Part shown: in pieces, positions 48,281 to 57,574 of the stretch | Numbering within the stretch: position 1 is the stretch's first letter | Layout: each line of letters begins with the position of its first letter | Origin: Haloglomus halophilum | GTDB lineage: Archaea; Halobacteriota; Halobacteria; Halobacteriales; Haloarculaceae | Length of the DNA: 64,000 nucleotides | NCBI RefSeq assembly: GCF_024298885.1 | Contig: NZ_CP101166.1 | Location: 1,178,001-1,242,000 of the forward strand | Reading direction: 5' to 3' | Made by a program: the position numbers and the translations under genes | The notes under the pieces: model-generated | Databases searched by the model: none | What the model was told of the DNA's origin: nothing | What the model saw: only the letters and a program-made list of their open reading frames with translations

Positions 48281-49510
48281 ATGACCGAACCGGCCGGTAC
48301 TCCCCCCGGCGAGGCGCCCGAGGCCCCCGGGGAGGTTCGGACACTGACCCGTGAACTGGTCGCCACGCCCAGCCACGAGGACGAGACCGCCGCCGGCGAC
48401 CTGCTGGAGGCGTGGCTCCGCACGGAGACCGACGCCACCGTGACCCGCGACGACCACGGGAACGTCCTCGCGGCCCGGGCGCCCGACAGCGACCCGGTGG
48501 CGCCCTCCGAATCGGCCGCCGACCGACCGACACTCGCGCTCGTCGGCCACCACGACGTGGTACCGCCGGACGACTCGCAGGTGGTCGACGACGACGGGGG
48601 CGAGGGGACCGAGTACATCCTCGAGGAGCGCGACGACCGCCTGTACGGCCGCGGGAGCGCCGATATGAAGGGGTCGCTCGCGGCGCTCGCGGTCGCCTTC
48701 CGCGACGCGGCGCTCCCCGACGACGGCCCACGCCTCGTCTTCGCCTCCTTCGTCGGCGAGGAGGTCGGCGGCGAGGGCTGCCGGGCGGCCATCGAGGACG
48801 GGTTCGCGCCCGACTGGGCGGTCGTCGGCGAGGGCTCGACCGGCTACTCCGCCGACGGCGTGACCGACGTTGCGGTCGCGCACAAGGGCCGGCGCGCGTC
48901 CACGCTCGTCGCACACGGCCAGGCGGCGCACGCGAGCGAGCCCGAGCAGGGTGACAACGCGGTCTACCGCGCGGCCGACGCCGTCGACGCCGTCCGCGAC
49001 CTCGACGCACCCACGGCGACCGTGCTGGGCCACGACCTCGCGGGCAGCGTCGCCGTCACGGGCATCGAGGGCGGCGACGCGTGGAACGTCATCCCCGAAC
49101 GCTGCGAGGTGACAATCGACGAACGCACCGTGCCGGGCGACCGCGCCGACATCGGGCGGGCGGCGGGCGAGTCCATCGACTGGGAGGTCGACCAGGACCT
49201 CCCGCCGATGGCCTGCCGGGACGAGCGGTTCGCGAGCGTCGCGCTCGCGGCCGCTCGCACGGCGCACGGGCACGCGAACGACCCGCTCGCTGGCGACGAC
49301 CCCGCCCCCGGCGCGACGCCCGAGCACGTCGTCAAGCCCCACGCCACGGACGCCGGGTGGCTGGCCGACCGCGCCGGAACCGACTGCGTGGTCTGTGGCG
49401 CGGCCGAGCCTGGCGAGGCCCACACCGCCGACGAGTCCGTCTCGCTGGCCGTGCTGGACCGCTGCTACCGCATCTATCGGGGCGTCGCGGAGACGTTCGA
49501 GGGCGGGTGA
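48281..49510 (+). CDS. M20-family metallopeptidase (ArgE/DapE/CPG2 type)
   Basis: 409-aa zinc-dependent amidohydrolase or peptidase. LVGHHDVVPPDD contains the first metal His-x-Asp, YGRGSADMKGSLAAL the bridging Asp, and FVGEEVGGEGCRAA the catalytic/metal Glu pair. VTIDERTVPGDRADIG is the dimerisation-domain return, and the last metal His lies in VKPHATDAGWLA. It could be an acetylornithine or succinyl-diaminopimelate deacylase paralogue; the local context (followed by an M32 carboxypeptidase) fits peptide turnover better than arginine or lysine synthesis. Confidence 0.87.
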   Translation: MTEPAGTPPGEAPEAPGEVRTLTRELVATPSHEDETAAGDLLEAWLRTETDATVTRDDHGNVLAARAPDSDPVAPSESAADRPTLALVGHHDVVPPDDSQVVDDDGGEGTEYILEERDDRLYGRGSADMKGSLAALAVAFRDAALPDDGPRLVFASFVGEEVGGEGCRAAIEDGFAPDWAVVGEGSTGYSADGVTDVAVAHKGRRASTLVAHGQAAHASEPEQGDNAVYRAADAVDAVRDLDAPTATVLGHDLAGSVAVTGIEGGDAWNVIPERCEVTIDERTVPGDRADIGRAAGESIDWEVDQDLPPMACRDERFASVALAAARTAHGHANDPLAGDDPAPGATPEHVVKPHATDAGWLADRAGTDCVVCGAAEPGEAHTADESVSLAVLDRCYRIYRGVAETFEGG

Positions 49511-49583
49511 GGCCGGGTCCCCGGGCGCGACACGAGCTTCCCCTGCCGGGAGGTTGATACCCCACGCGGCCGTCCAGCCGGGT

Positions 49584-51140
49584 ATGGCGACCGAGCAACA
49601 GCCCTCCGATGCGGACGCCGACAGCGAGAGCCCCCACGCGGGCGCTCCCGACGCGTACCACGACCTGCTGGACCGCTACCGACAGGTCACCTACCTGAAC
49701 GACAGCGGGATGCTCCTCTCGTGGGACCAGCAGGTGATGATGCCCGAGGGCGGCACGCCCGCCCGCTCGAAACAGCAGTCCGCGCTCTCCAGCGTCCAGC
49801 ACGAGAAACTCACCGCCGACGAAGTGGGCGACCTGCTGGACGAGGTCGAGAGCGCCGACCTCACCGCGGACCAGGCCGCCGTCGTCCGCGAGATCCGCCG
49901 CGAGTACGAGCGCGAGGCCGCCGTTCCGGGAGAGCTGGTCGAGCGCATCTCCGAGGAGACCAGCAACGCCCTCCCGGTCTGGGAGCAGGCCCGCGAGGAG
50001 TCCGACTGGGAGCGGTTCGCCCCGCAGGTGGAGACGCTGCTCGAGCTCAAGCGCGAGTACGCCGAGCACATCGACCCCGACGCCGACCCGTACGCCGTGC
50101 TGTTCGCCGACTACGAGCCGTACCTCGACCTGGAGGTGGCCGACCGCGTCCTCACCCGCCTGCGCGAGGAACTGGTCCCCATCATCGACGCCATCGCCGA
50201 CTCGGACGTGACGCTGGCCGAGGACGCCTTCGACGACGAGTACGACCCCGACATCCAGGAGGACGTGGCGCGCGACGCGCTGGACGAATTGGGCTACCCG
50301 TGGGACCACGGCCGCCTCGACCGCTCGACGCACCCGTTCTCGACGGGCAACCAGTTCGACGCGCGCGTCACGACGCGGTTCGCCCCGGACGACCCCGTCG
50401 ACGCGCTCTCCTCGACCATCCACGAGTTCGGCCACGCCACCTACACGCTCGGCCTCCGCGACGACGAGTACGGCACGCCGCTGGGCTCACATCGGGGGCT
50501 CTCGGTCCACGAGTCACAGTCCCGGCTCTGGGAGAACCACGTCGGCCGCTCGGAGCACTGGTGGGAACATTTCCTCCCGACCTTCCAGGAGCACTTCCCG
50601 TCGGCCGAGGACCTCAGCCCGCGTGACGCCTTCGAGGCCGCCAACCAGGTGTACGATGACAACCTCATCCGGGTCGAGGCGGACGAACTGACCTACCACA
50701 TGCACATCGTCCTGCGCTACGAGATCGAGCAGGACCTCGTCCACGGCGACCTCGACGTCGCGGACGTGCCGGGCGTGTGGAACGACAAGATGGACGAGTA
50801 CCTCGGCATCCGCCCGGACGACGACGCGACGGGCTGCCTGCAGGACATCCACTGGTCGCACGGCTCCTTCGGCTACTTCCCGACGTACACGCTCGGTTCG
50901 GTCATGGCGGCGCAGCTGTACGCCGCCGCCGCGGAGGACATCGACGACCTCGAGGGGAAGATATCGCGTGGGGAGTTCGAGGACCTCCACGACTGGCTCA
51001 CCGAGAACGTCCACCGCCACGGCGCGAAGTACGAGACGAACGAACTGGTGAAGCAGGCGACCGGCGAGGAGTTCACCGCCGACTACTTCCTCGACTACGT
51101 GCGGGAGAAGTACGGGAAGCTGTACGACCTGGGTCTGTAG
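49584..51140 (+). CDS. carboxypeptidase Taq (M32 family)
   Basis: 518-aa zinc carboxypeptidase. The catalytic motif is STIHEFGHATY (HEFGH at residues 280-284), and the downstream Glu comes in LSVHESQSRLWENHVGRS, the M32 signature. DQQVMMPEGGTPARS and WDHGRLDRSTHPFS are further family landmarks. It starts at ATG 49584; the frame extends upstream within the end of the M20 gene. The genes are 73 bases apart and on the same strand. Confidence 0.94.
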   Translation: MATEQQPSDADADSESPHAGAPDAYHDLLDRYRQVTYLNDSGMLLSWDQQVMMPEGGTPARSKQQSALSSVQHEKLTADEVGDLLDEVESADLTADQAAVVREIRREYEREAAVPGELVERISEETSNALPVWEQAREESDWERFAPQVETLLELKREYAEHIDPDADPYAVLFADYEPYLDLEVADRVLTRLREELVPIIDAIADSDVTLAEDAFDDEYDPDIQEDVARDALDELGYPWDHGRLDRSTHPFSTGNQFDARVTTRFAPDDPVDALSSTIHEFGHATYTLGLRDDEYGTPLGSHRGLSVHESQSRLWENHVGRSEHWWEHFLPTFQEHFPSAEDLSPRDAFEAANQVYDDNLIRVEADELTYHMHIVLRYEIEQDLVHGDLDVADVPGVWNDKMDEYLGIRPDDDATGCLQDIHWSHGSFGYFPTYTLGSVMAAQLYAAAAEDIDDLEGKISRGEFEDLHDWLTENVHRHGAKYETNELVKQATGEEFTADYFLDYVREKYGKLYDLGL

Positions 51141-51170
51141 GGACACAGACCGTTCCGTCGCTCTCCGTGC

Positions 51171-52061
51171 TCAGTCCGGCGGGTGCTCGCGAGCGGTCGC
51201 CGGCGCCGGTGACTCACCCCACAACGGCGGCGTCGGGACGGGGTGGCGAGAGAGCCGCCGGGTACCGTACGCGGCCACGATGGCGACGACGAGGAGCGCC
51301 AGCACCACGAACGCGGCCAGCTGCCCCGTGGACGCGACCCACTCGTCCTGAATGCCGTCGACGAACAGCACGTTGTTGACGGGGTACCAGTTCATCGCGA
51401 CGTTGTTACCGGCGTGGAACAGCCCGGCCAGGAGGACGCTCCCGCCGGTGTTGTTGTAGACCCACGCGAGGATGACGGACTCGGCGAGGATGCCACCGAA
51501 GTAGAGCGCGAAATCGAACCCGCTCTGGGTCGCCCCCGGGATGATGAACAGGGGTGCGTGCCACGTCGCCCAGATGACGCCGATTCCGAGCGCGGCCGCG
51601 AGCGCGCCGTAACGCTCCTGCAGGTACGGCTGGGCGAACCCGCGCCACCCCAGCTCCTCCTGGCCGCCGCCGATGACGAGGACGTACAGGAGCAGGAACG
51701 GGTAGACCACGAGCGTCTCGAGGCCGGTGACGACGAGCTCACCGCCCAGCAGGACGAAGACACCCGTCGCGCCGACGATGATTCCCGCCGGGAGCAGCAG
51801 GGCGACAGCCCACCAGGCCGGGTGGACGCGCCAGCGGAACGCCTGCATGACCCACGACCGCAGGTCGCCGTCGCTCGCCCAGACGACGACCGCCGCGCCC
51901 ACGACCGGCCCGTACGCGCCCAGCCCGGCCAGGATAGAGAAGGTCCACGACTGCGGCAGGCCGAGCTGGAAGAGCGCCCCGTGGACGGTCCACGTGAAGG
52001 CGTAAGTCACGGCGATGAAGCTGACAAGCCGGTGTTCGGATATCCAGTTGCGAACGTCCAT
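51171..52061 (-). CDS. CPBP-family intramembrane metalloprotease (Abi/CAAX type)
   Basis: 296-aa membrane protein with about eight spans. The CPBP motifs are present: GGQEELGWRGFAQPYL (motif 1, EE...R), ATWHAPLFIIPG (motif 2, H) and GLFHAGNNVAMNW (motif 3, HxxxN). Such enzymes process prenylated proteins or confer bacteriocin/toxin immunity. It follows secD after about 260 bases on the same strand; I see nothing in that gap. Confidence 0.88.
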   Translation of the reverse strand: MDVRNWISEHRLVSFIAVTYAFTWTVHGALFQLGLPQSWTFSILAGLGAYGPVVGAAVVVWASDGDLRSWVMQAFRWRVHPAWWAVALLLPAGIIVGATGVFVLLGGELVVTGLETLVVYPFLLLYVLVIGGGQEELGWRGFAQPYLQERYGALAAALGIGVIWATWHAPLFIIPGATQSGFDFALYFGGILAESVILAWVYNNTGGSVLLAGLFHAGNNVAMNWYPVNNVLFVDGIQDEWVASTGQLAAFVVLALLVVAIVAAYGTRRLSRHPVPTPPLWGESPAPATAREHPPD

Positions 52062-52323
52062 AGCGTACGTACAGAGGCGTTAGCGCGGCATCTACTGGTG
52101 ACTCGGTTCTCGGGCAGTGGGAAGAACTGGACCAACCAGTCCACGTTCCGGGAGGATGGCCGACAGCACGCACACCGCCAGCCTGGACAGATCCGTAGAA
52201 TCGCAGTATTCCAGGTCATTCGTTTTTCGAGCCACCTTGTGGATTTGTTTCCACCCTGTGCGAGGGAAGTACGCCCGCGGGAAGGATGGAGCCTCGCCAG
52301 CGACGACCCATGGCCCGTAATCG

Positions 52324-53943
52324 TCAGTCCTCCAGGACGAGGTTGCGGAGGATGTCACCGTAGGCGGGGCGGGTCACGAGGACGCCGAGCAGCACGCCGA
52401 CGATGGTGACGATGGCGAAGCCCCGCAGGTCGCCCAGCGAGAGGGCGGCGAGCGGCGACATGGCGATGATGGTGGTCGCCGCGGCCGCGCCGATGACCCA
52501 GAAGGCCTTGCGGAAGCGCGATTCGAAGACGCGGGAGGTGTTGACCTCGCCCGACTGCAGGATCTCGTCGGCGATGATGACGAGGTCGTCCACTCCCGTG
52601 CCGATGACGGCGATGAACCCCGCGATGTGCGAGAGGTCCAGGGCCAGGCCCACGGCGGAGGCGAACCCGAGCAGCAGGAACACCTCGGCACCCGCGGTGA
52701 GCACCATCGGCGCCGCCACCCCCGGCTCGCCGTACCTGAGGAACACCACGACGGCGACGGCACCCATCGCGACGAGCCCGGTGACCAGCGAGAGGGGTTT
52801 GAACTCCTCTGCCAGCGCCGGTTCCACGTAGTAGGTCGTTCCTTCGCCCTCGATGTCCAGCGTCGTCGGCAGGGCGCCGGCCTGCAGGTCGATGGCGAGC
52901 TGCTGGGCCTCGCTGTAGTTGTTGGCCGTGATGACGAAGGTGGGGTCCTTCACGAAGTCCCCGCTCCGGATCGTGGGCGCCAACCCGTCCGGCCCGCCGC
53001 TCATCGAGGCGCCGTAGACGACCTCGTCGTCACGAACGGTGTAGAGACAGTAGCCGGGGAACGTGTCCGGGTCCTCGCCCGAGGAGGGCTGGTAGCCACA
53101 GTTGTCGACACCCTCGGGACTCGTGAAGCCGAACGTCTGCATCGCGTTCAAGAAGTTCCGGGCGGGCTCGTCCTTCAGCGCGACCCGAACACGCGGCGGA
53201 CGGCCACCCTCCGCCTGTCTGGCCTGGAAGTTCCGGTTGGAGAAGTCCTCCTGTGTCAGCAGCGACACGTCGCGGTAGACGGTCCGGGTGCCGTTGTCGC
53301 TCTCGTTCTGGCGCTGCTGGGGGAAGTGCGCGACCAGCTCGACACGGCCGGGCGATCTGATGAGGGTCAGGACCTGCGACTGGTTCGCGCTGGGCACCTC
53401 GACGAGGACGAACGTCTCGCCGGTCGGCGTGGTCGTCGTCGAGACGGCCCCGCCCGAGAGCCCGAGCCCGTTGATCTTGCTCTCCAGCACCGTCACGGCG
53501 GTCTGCCGGGTCTGCTGGGTGACGCCGTCACGGATGTCGTCGGTCGAGACCTCGACGCTGGCCGCATTCAGCGCCGCGGCGAACTCCTCCCGGGTGACGT
53601 TGCCGTTGTCGGCGTCGGCGAACACCTCCACGGTGTCCGTAGCTCCCGAGGCGTGTACCTGTACGTCCGTCCGGGAGACGTTCAGCCGACTCGCCACGGT
53701 CGTCTCGACCTCGCGCCCGGTGCCGTCCGCGAGATCGACCTCGGCGGTCATGCCGACCAGGGGCGCCCGGACACGGGTCCCACCGGAGAGTTCGAGGCCG
53801 TACTGGAGGTTCGTCGGGCCGTCCGTCTCCGAACCGCCGAGCGGGACGAACACCGCGACCGTACTCGTCAGCAACAGGGAGACGAGCAACAGGGTCCGCC
53901 AGTGTTCGCGGACGGCCGCCAGTCCCAGGCCGATAGCGGGCAT
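52324..53943 (-). CDS. secD: preprotein translocase subunit SecD
   Basis: 539-aa accessory protein that helps drive Sec-dependent export, with a first span near residues 14-32, a large extracytoplasmic P1 domain beginning after GLELSGGTRVRAPL, and five C-terminal spans (VTGLVAMGAVAVVVFLRYG onward) ending in GVLVTRPAYGDILR. The archaeal motif GTGVDDLVIIADEILQ lies in TM4-5. Haloarchaeal secD is usually next to secF; here no secF lies on either side. The gene upstream (53998) encodes an HTH protein. Confidence 0.9.
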   Translation of the reverse strand: MPAIGLGLAAVREHWRTLLLVSLLLTSTVAVFVPLGGSETDGPTNLQYGLELSGGTRVRAPLVGMTAEVDLADGTGREVETTVASRLNVSRTDVQVHASGATDTVEVFADADNGNVTREEFAAALNAASVEVSTDDIRDGVTQQTRQTAVTVLESKINGLGLSGGAVSTTTTPTGETFVLVEVPSANQSQVLTLIRSPGRVELVAHFPQQRQNESDNGTRTVYRDVSLLTQEDFSNRNFQARQAEGGRPPRVRVALKDEPARNFLNAMQTFGFTSPEGVDNCGYQPSSGEDPDTFPGYCLYTVRDDEVVYGASMSGGPDGLAPTIRSGDFVKDPTFVITANNYSEAQQLAIDLQAGALPTTLDIEGEGTTYYVEPALAEEFKPLSLVTGLVAMGAVAVVVFLRYGEPGVAAPMVLTAGAEVFLLLGFASAVGLALDLSHIAGFIAVIGTGVDDLVIIADEILQSGEVNTSRVFESRFRKAFWVIGAAAATTIIAMSPLAALSLGDLRGFAIVTIVGVLLGVLVTRPAYGDILRNLVLED

Positions 53944-53997
53944 GAGCGGTCGTCGGTGCCCGATGGAAGAGAGGGTGTTCCAGTCTCAGTCGCTGTT

Positions 53998-54570
53998 TTA
54001 GTCTGATTCCTGCCCGGCCTCCTGCGTGCTATCGTAGATGAGCACGCGGGGCTGTTGGGTCGCCGTGTAGACCGACATCTCCCGACCCCGTGCGGAGTAC
54101 TCGACGCCGATCTCCGCGATCGCGTCCGCCTCGCGCAGGTTCTCCAGATGGTAGTGAACGTTCTGGAGGGAGGTATCGGCGTCGTCGGCGAGTTCGGACG
54201 CCGTCAGCGGCTCCTCGACGAGCCGCTGGAGGACGGTCCTCGCGGTCTCCGAGGAGAGCACGTCGAACAGGTCGCCGGCGCGGTCGTCCGTCAGGTCGAC
54301 CACCTCCGGATCCGACCGCTCCGGCACCCGCCGGTCACTCCCGAGGGGGAATATCGAAGCGGCGGAGACCCCGCCGGGGAGATAGCACTGCCCGGCACAC
54401 GGGTCGCCAGCGACCTGTTGGCCGGGCGTCGCGGCCGCTGCCACGCCCGAGTGCTCGGGCGCGAGCAGGAGTGCTGTCGGGTTCGCCGCCAGGAGGAGTA
54501 CGAGCGCGAGCGCGAGTATCCCGAGGAGGCGGCGGCCGGTGCGTTCGTGTCGGGGACCAATCCAGCGCAT
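53998..54570 (-). CDS. membrane-anchored ArsR-type winged-helix protein
   Basis: About 190 aa. The N-terminus has one hydrophobic span (LLGILALALVLLLAANPTALL), then a linker with two close Cys (GDPCAGQCYLPG), and a C-terminal winged helix: FDVLSSETARTVLQRLVEEP, SELADDADTSLQNVHYHLEN (recognition helix), then the wing VEYSARGREMSVYTA. If the span is a true anchor, the HTH domain should face the cytoplasm after the span only if the topology is out-to-in, which would place the Cys linker inside. The ATG at 54570 is favoured by a TACTTAGTG box about 27 bases upstream. Confidence 0.75.
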   Translation of the reverse strand: MRWIGPRHERTGRRLLGILALALVLLLAANPTALLLAPEHSGVAAAATPGQQVAGDPCAGQCYLPGGVSAASIFPLGSDRRVPERSDPEVVDLTDDRAGDLFDVLSSETARTVLQRLVEEPLTASELADDADTSLQNVHYHLENLREADAIAEIGVEYSARGREMSVYTATQQPRVLIYDSTQEAGQESD

Positions 54571-54705
54571 CCGTCGACCGACAGTACTCGCCACCACACT
54601 AAGTAGTGTCGTGAGCCGGCGTCTCGGAGGCCGACGGAGAGACCCCCCATCGGCGTTCTCGATAGCGCGGGCCCGATAGCCCGCTTCCGGGGGACGCGTG
54701 GGTGG

Positions 54706-55104
54706 TTACTCTCCCATCCGCGAGACGTGCTCGACGGCGATCTCCAGCACGACCCGCTCGGTCTGGATCGGTATCTGGTACTCGTCGCCCGTGTACCGCC
54801 GCGCCAGTTCGTCGATGTGCTCGCGGGCGCCCTCGGTCGTCAGCTCGTCGACCTCGCCCCGGAGCGCGAGCATCCGGTAAGGGTCCTCGGGGTCGGTCAT
54901 GCTGACGGCGACACGCGGGTCCTCGCGGACGTTCTTCTCCTTCCGGCGCTCGCGCTCGGTGTTGACCAGCAACCGGTCGGCACCGGCGTCGTAGTCGACC
55001 CACACCGGCGCACTGTGGGGCGAGCCGTCGGGCAGGAGCGTCGAGAGGTGCGCGATGGTCGGCTTCTCGAACAGGTCGTGGTAGTCCTCCGGAATCGAGG
55101 GCAT
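54706..55104 (-). CDS. PPOX-class flavin-binding protein, possibly F420-dependent
   Basis: 132-aa split-barrel protein of the pyridoxamine-phosphate-oxidase-like family. IAHLSTLLPDGSPHSAPVWV and NTERERRKEKNVREDPRVAV are typical of the Rv1155/F420-binding TIGR03618 group; the ending YTGDEYQIPIQTERVVLEIA also fits. In such proteins the cofactor can be FMN or F420; the presence of cofG, cofH and cofC in this genome makes F420 plausible. ATG 55104 starts the conserved domain. Confidence 0.82.
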   Translation of the reverse strand: MPSIPEDYHDLFEKPTIAHLSTLLPDGSPHSAPVWVDYDAGADRLLVNTERERRKEKNVREDPRVAVSMTDPEDPYRMLALRGEVDELTTEGAREHIDELARRYTGDEYQIPIQTERVVLEIAVEHVSRMGE

Positions 55105-55203
55105 ACCGGCCCTGCAAGCGGGAGGTACAAAGTTCGACTCCCGGACCGGGGCTGCTCGCCGTCGGCCGATGTCCTTTTGCGCCGACCACCCGACGCGGCG
55201 AGC

Positions 55204-56208
55204 GTGCGCGGCTACGTCCGGTTCGCCGTCGGTGCTGGCCTCGGAGCGGCGGCGCTCGTCGCCTACCTCCTGTTCGTCGGGGTCGGAACCGTTGTGGACC
55301 GCCTGACGGCCATCACGCTCGCGACCGCGGCGGTCGTCGCGGTGCTCGTCGTCCTCGAGGGGGCCGCCGACGGTATCGGCGTGTGGGCCTCCGTCCGGCC
55401 ACTGGGCGAGGGACTCACGCCCGCCCAGGGGGTGCAGTTCGCACTCGCGGGTGACTTCTTCGACACCCTCAGCCCGGCGGGGCCGGTCACCTCCGAACCC
55501 ATCATGGCGCGGTTCATCGGCGTGACGACCGACACCACCTACAGCGGCGCGCTCGCGGTGCGCTCGGTCGCGAAGTACGTGAAGTCGGGCTCGCAGGTGT
55601 GTGTCTCGCTGGCGCTGGGCGCGGCACTGTTGCTGGGCGGGGGCTCCCAGCGCGTCGTCCTGCTGACCCTGGCGGGGGCGCTCGGGGTCATCCTCGTCCT
55701 CGGCGTGGTGCTCGTCGTCCTCCGCCACCAGCTCTCCCGTGGCCTCGTCGCCCTCCTCGCGCCAGTCGTCGTCCGCGTCTCGGGGCTGTGGCGCGCGGAG
55801 CCGCTGGACCGCGCTGCCGTCGAGGCCGCTGTCGGCCGCTACCGCGAGCGGGTCGGGCTGTTCCGCGACCGCCCGGACCTGCTCGGACTCATCGCGCTCG
55901 GTGGCCTGCTCGAACAGGTCCTGACGGCGACGGCGCTGTGGGTCGCGCTCTCGGGGGCCGGCGCGCCCGTCGCGTGGCTCCCCATCGTCGTGGTCATCCC
56001 GCTGCCCCAGGCCGCGAGCGTCGTCCCCGTGCCCGCGAGCCTGGGTGCCTACGACCTCCTGCTCGCGGGCGCGCTGACGCTCGTGACGGGCGCGGCCGGC
56101 GCGGCCGCGGCCGCCGCGGTGCTGGTGCTCCGCACGGCGACCATCCCGTTCGGGCTGGGGGCCGGGGGCCTGTGCGTGGCGTTCCTCCGTGGCTGGCGGC
56201 CGGTGTAG
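55204..56208 (+). CDS. YbhN/UPF0104-family membrane protein (LPG synthase TM-like)
   Basis: 334-aa protein with about eight spans, resembling the transmembrane domain of lysylphosphatidylglycerol synthase/flippases (UPF0104). Characteristic stretches: GDFFDTLSPAGPVTSEPIMA (the G-x-x-x-N-x-x-x-P-G-R-like region) and VVVIPLPQAASVVPVPASLG near the end. No soluble synthase domain is attached. GTG at 55204 is selected because a CCTTTTGC box sits about 27 bases upstream, consistent with a leaderless transcript. Confidence 0.75.
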   Translation: MRGYVRFAVGAGLGAAALVAYLLFVGVGTVVDRLTAITLATAAVVAVLVVLEGAADGIGVWASVRPLGEGLTPAQGVQFALAGDFFDTLSPAGPVTSEPIMARFIGVTTDTTYSGALAVRSVAKYVKSGSQVCVSLALGAALLLGGGSQRVVLLTLAGALGVILVLGVVLVVLRHQLSRGLVALLAPVVVRVSGLWRAEPLDRAAVEAAVGRYRERVGLFRDRPDLLGLIALGGLLEQVLTATALWVALSGAGAPVAWLPIVVVIPLPQAASVVPVPASLGAYDLLLAGALTLVTGAAGAAAAAAVLVLRTATIPFGLGAGGLCVAFLRGWRPV

Positions 56209-56231
56209 TGGACAGCGGGGCGCCCGCCCGC

Positions 56232-56954
56232 TCACTCCACGCCTTCGGCCTCGTCCATCGCGTCGTCCTCGTATGAGTCCTCGTACAGTTCCATCGCGGT
56301 CTCGTGGCTCTGGACCGCGAGTTCGTACGTCTCGCGGAGGTCCGCGATGGGCGTCTCCGAGGCGTCGACGCGGAGGTCGTGCTGGTACGGGGCCGTCGCG
56401 GGGTCCGGGTGGGCCGTGTCGACCACCTTCAGCGCGGCGCTCTGCACCGTGAGTTCCTCGCGCTTGTCGCCGCCCGTCTCGTGGCCGGCGGCGAGCGCCG
56501 CGATGAGACGGGCGGGCAGCGGGTCGTCGTCGGCCGCCGCCTCCCAGGTCGTGGCAACGGCGTCCAGCACCTCGGGCCCCGTCAGCAGGTTGCCTGCGAC
56601 GGTGTAGCCCTCGCCCTCGCGGTCGCCGTACCAGTCACCGCATTCGTCACCGGAGAACGCGAACGTGCCATCGCCGTCGACGCCGTGGAGCTGGCGCGTC
56701 TCGCGGCCGTCGTCCGCCCGGAGGAGCGCCTCCAGCGCGTCCTCGACCGCAAGGCCGTCGGCGAGGTACGCGACGCCGCGCTCCCCCAGCGAGACGTTGA
56801 CGAGCGACTGGGTGGCGACCGCGCCGTGCTCGTTGACGAACGGACAGAGCGTCCCGACGCCGGCGAGCCGGGTCGTGACCGCGACGCCGAAGCGGTCCTG
56901 CTCCTCCCCCTCGTCGTCGGTGTAGGACTCGTGGACGCAGATGCTGAAGGTCAT
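56232..56954 (-). CDS. DUF1028-family Ntn-hydrolase-like protein
   Basis: 240-aa protein of the DUF1028 group, suspected N-terminal nucleophile hydrolases. MTFSICVHE is the conserved start; the FGVAVTTRLAGVGTLCPFV, GAVATQSLVN, and GYTVAGNLLTGPEVLDAVA blocks match. A Ser near the N-terminus could act as nucleophile only after processing, which the sequence does not prove. A C-terminal acidic helix ends in EDDAMDEAEGVE. ATG at 56954 begins the conserved protein. Confidence 0.85.
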   Translation of the reverse strand: MTFSICVHESYTDDEGEEQDRFGVAVTTRLAGVGTLCPFVNEHGAVATQSLVNVSLGERGVAYLADGLAVEDALEALLRADDGRETRQLHGVDGDGTFAFSGDECGDWYGDREGEGYTVAGNLLTGPEVLDAVATTWEAAADDDPLPARLIAALAAGHETGGDKREELTVQSAALKVVDTAHPDPATAPYQHDLRVDASETPIADLRETYELAVQSHETAMELYEDSYEDDAMDEAEGVE

Positions 56955-57109
56955 GGACGGGGAAACGCACGGTGGGCGCAAAAAGTCGGGTGGCGCGACA
57001 CCGGACACACGGGCATCCGCCGGGAGCGACCTCGGCCGAAACGCCGTGGAACGCCGATGTGACGCGTGTCTGACGCGGATTTAAGCCCGATGGGGACCGT
57101 CCCGTTGTC

Positions 57110-57463
57110 ATGGGACTGATGAGCAAACTCATCGGGGGAGGACAGCGGAGTGCCGACGAGTACGTCGAACTCGACATCGACGACTTCGACGCCGGTCCGA
57201 GCGAGGCCAACACCCAGGTCCACATCGCCGAGATAAGCGACAAGCAGGACGTCGTGGACATCAAGGACGCCGTCTACGACGGCGGGCTGGTCATCGCGGA
57301 CATCACCCGGCACACCACCTCCGACCGCACGATGGAGCACATCTACGACGAACTGAAGCAGGTCGCCAACGAGGTCGGCGGCGACGTCGTCCAGAAGGAC
57401 GACGACCAGGTCATCATCACGCCGGGCGGGATGAAGGTCGCCCGCGAGAAACTGGGCCGGTAG
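57110..57463 (+). CDS. sepF: cell division protein SepF
   Basis: 117-aa membrane-binding anchor for FtsZ rings in archaea. The N-terminal amphipathic helix MGLMSKLIGG targets the membrane, a short acidic linker follows, and the core reads VHIAEISDKQDVVDIKDAVYDGG then HIYDELKQVANEVGGDVVQK, the SepF dimer domain. FtsZ1/FtsZ2 genes are outside the window. ATTTAAGCC is centred about 27 bases before the ATG, so the transcript is probably leaderless. Confidence 0.93.
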   Translation: MGLMSKLIGGGQRSADEYVELDIDDFDAGPSEANTQVHIAEISDKQDVVDIKDAVYDGGLVIADITRHTTSDRTMEHIYDELKQVANEVGGDVVQKDDDQVIITPGGMKVAREKLGR

Positions 57464-57574
57464 CCGACCCGCGGCCGACCCCGGCGGAAACCACCCCTTC
57501 TCTTCGCCGCCGCCTCCCGAGGCCGGGGCGGCGCGCACTCGAGTCGGTGAGCGGCCGGTATCCGTTCCGTCGTG

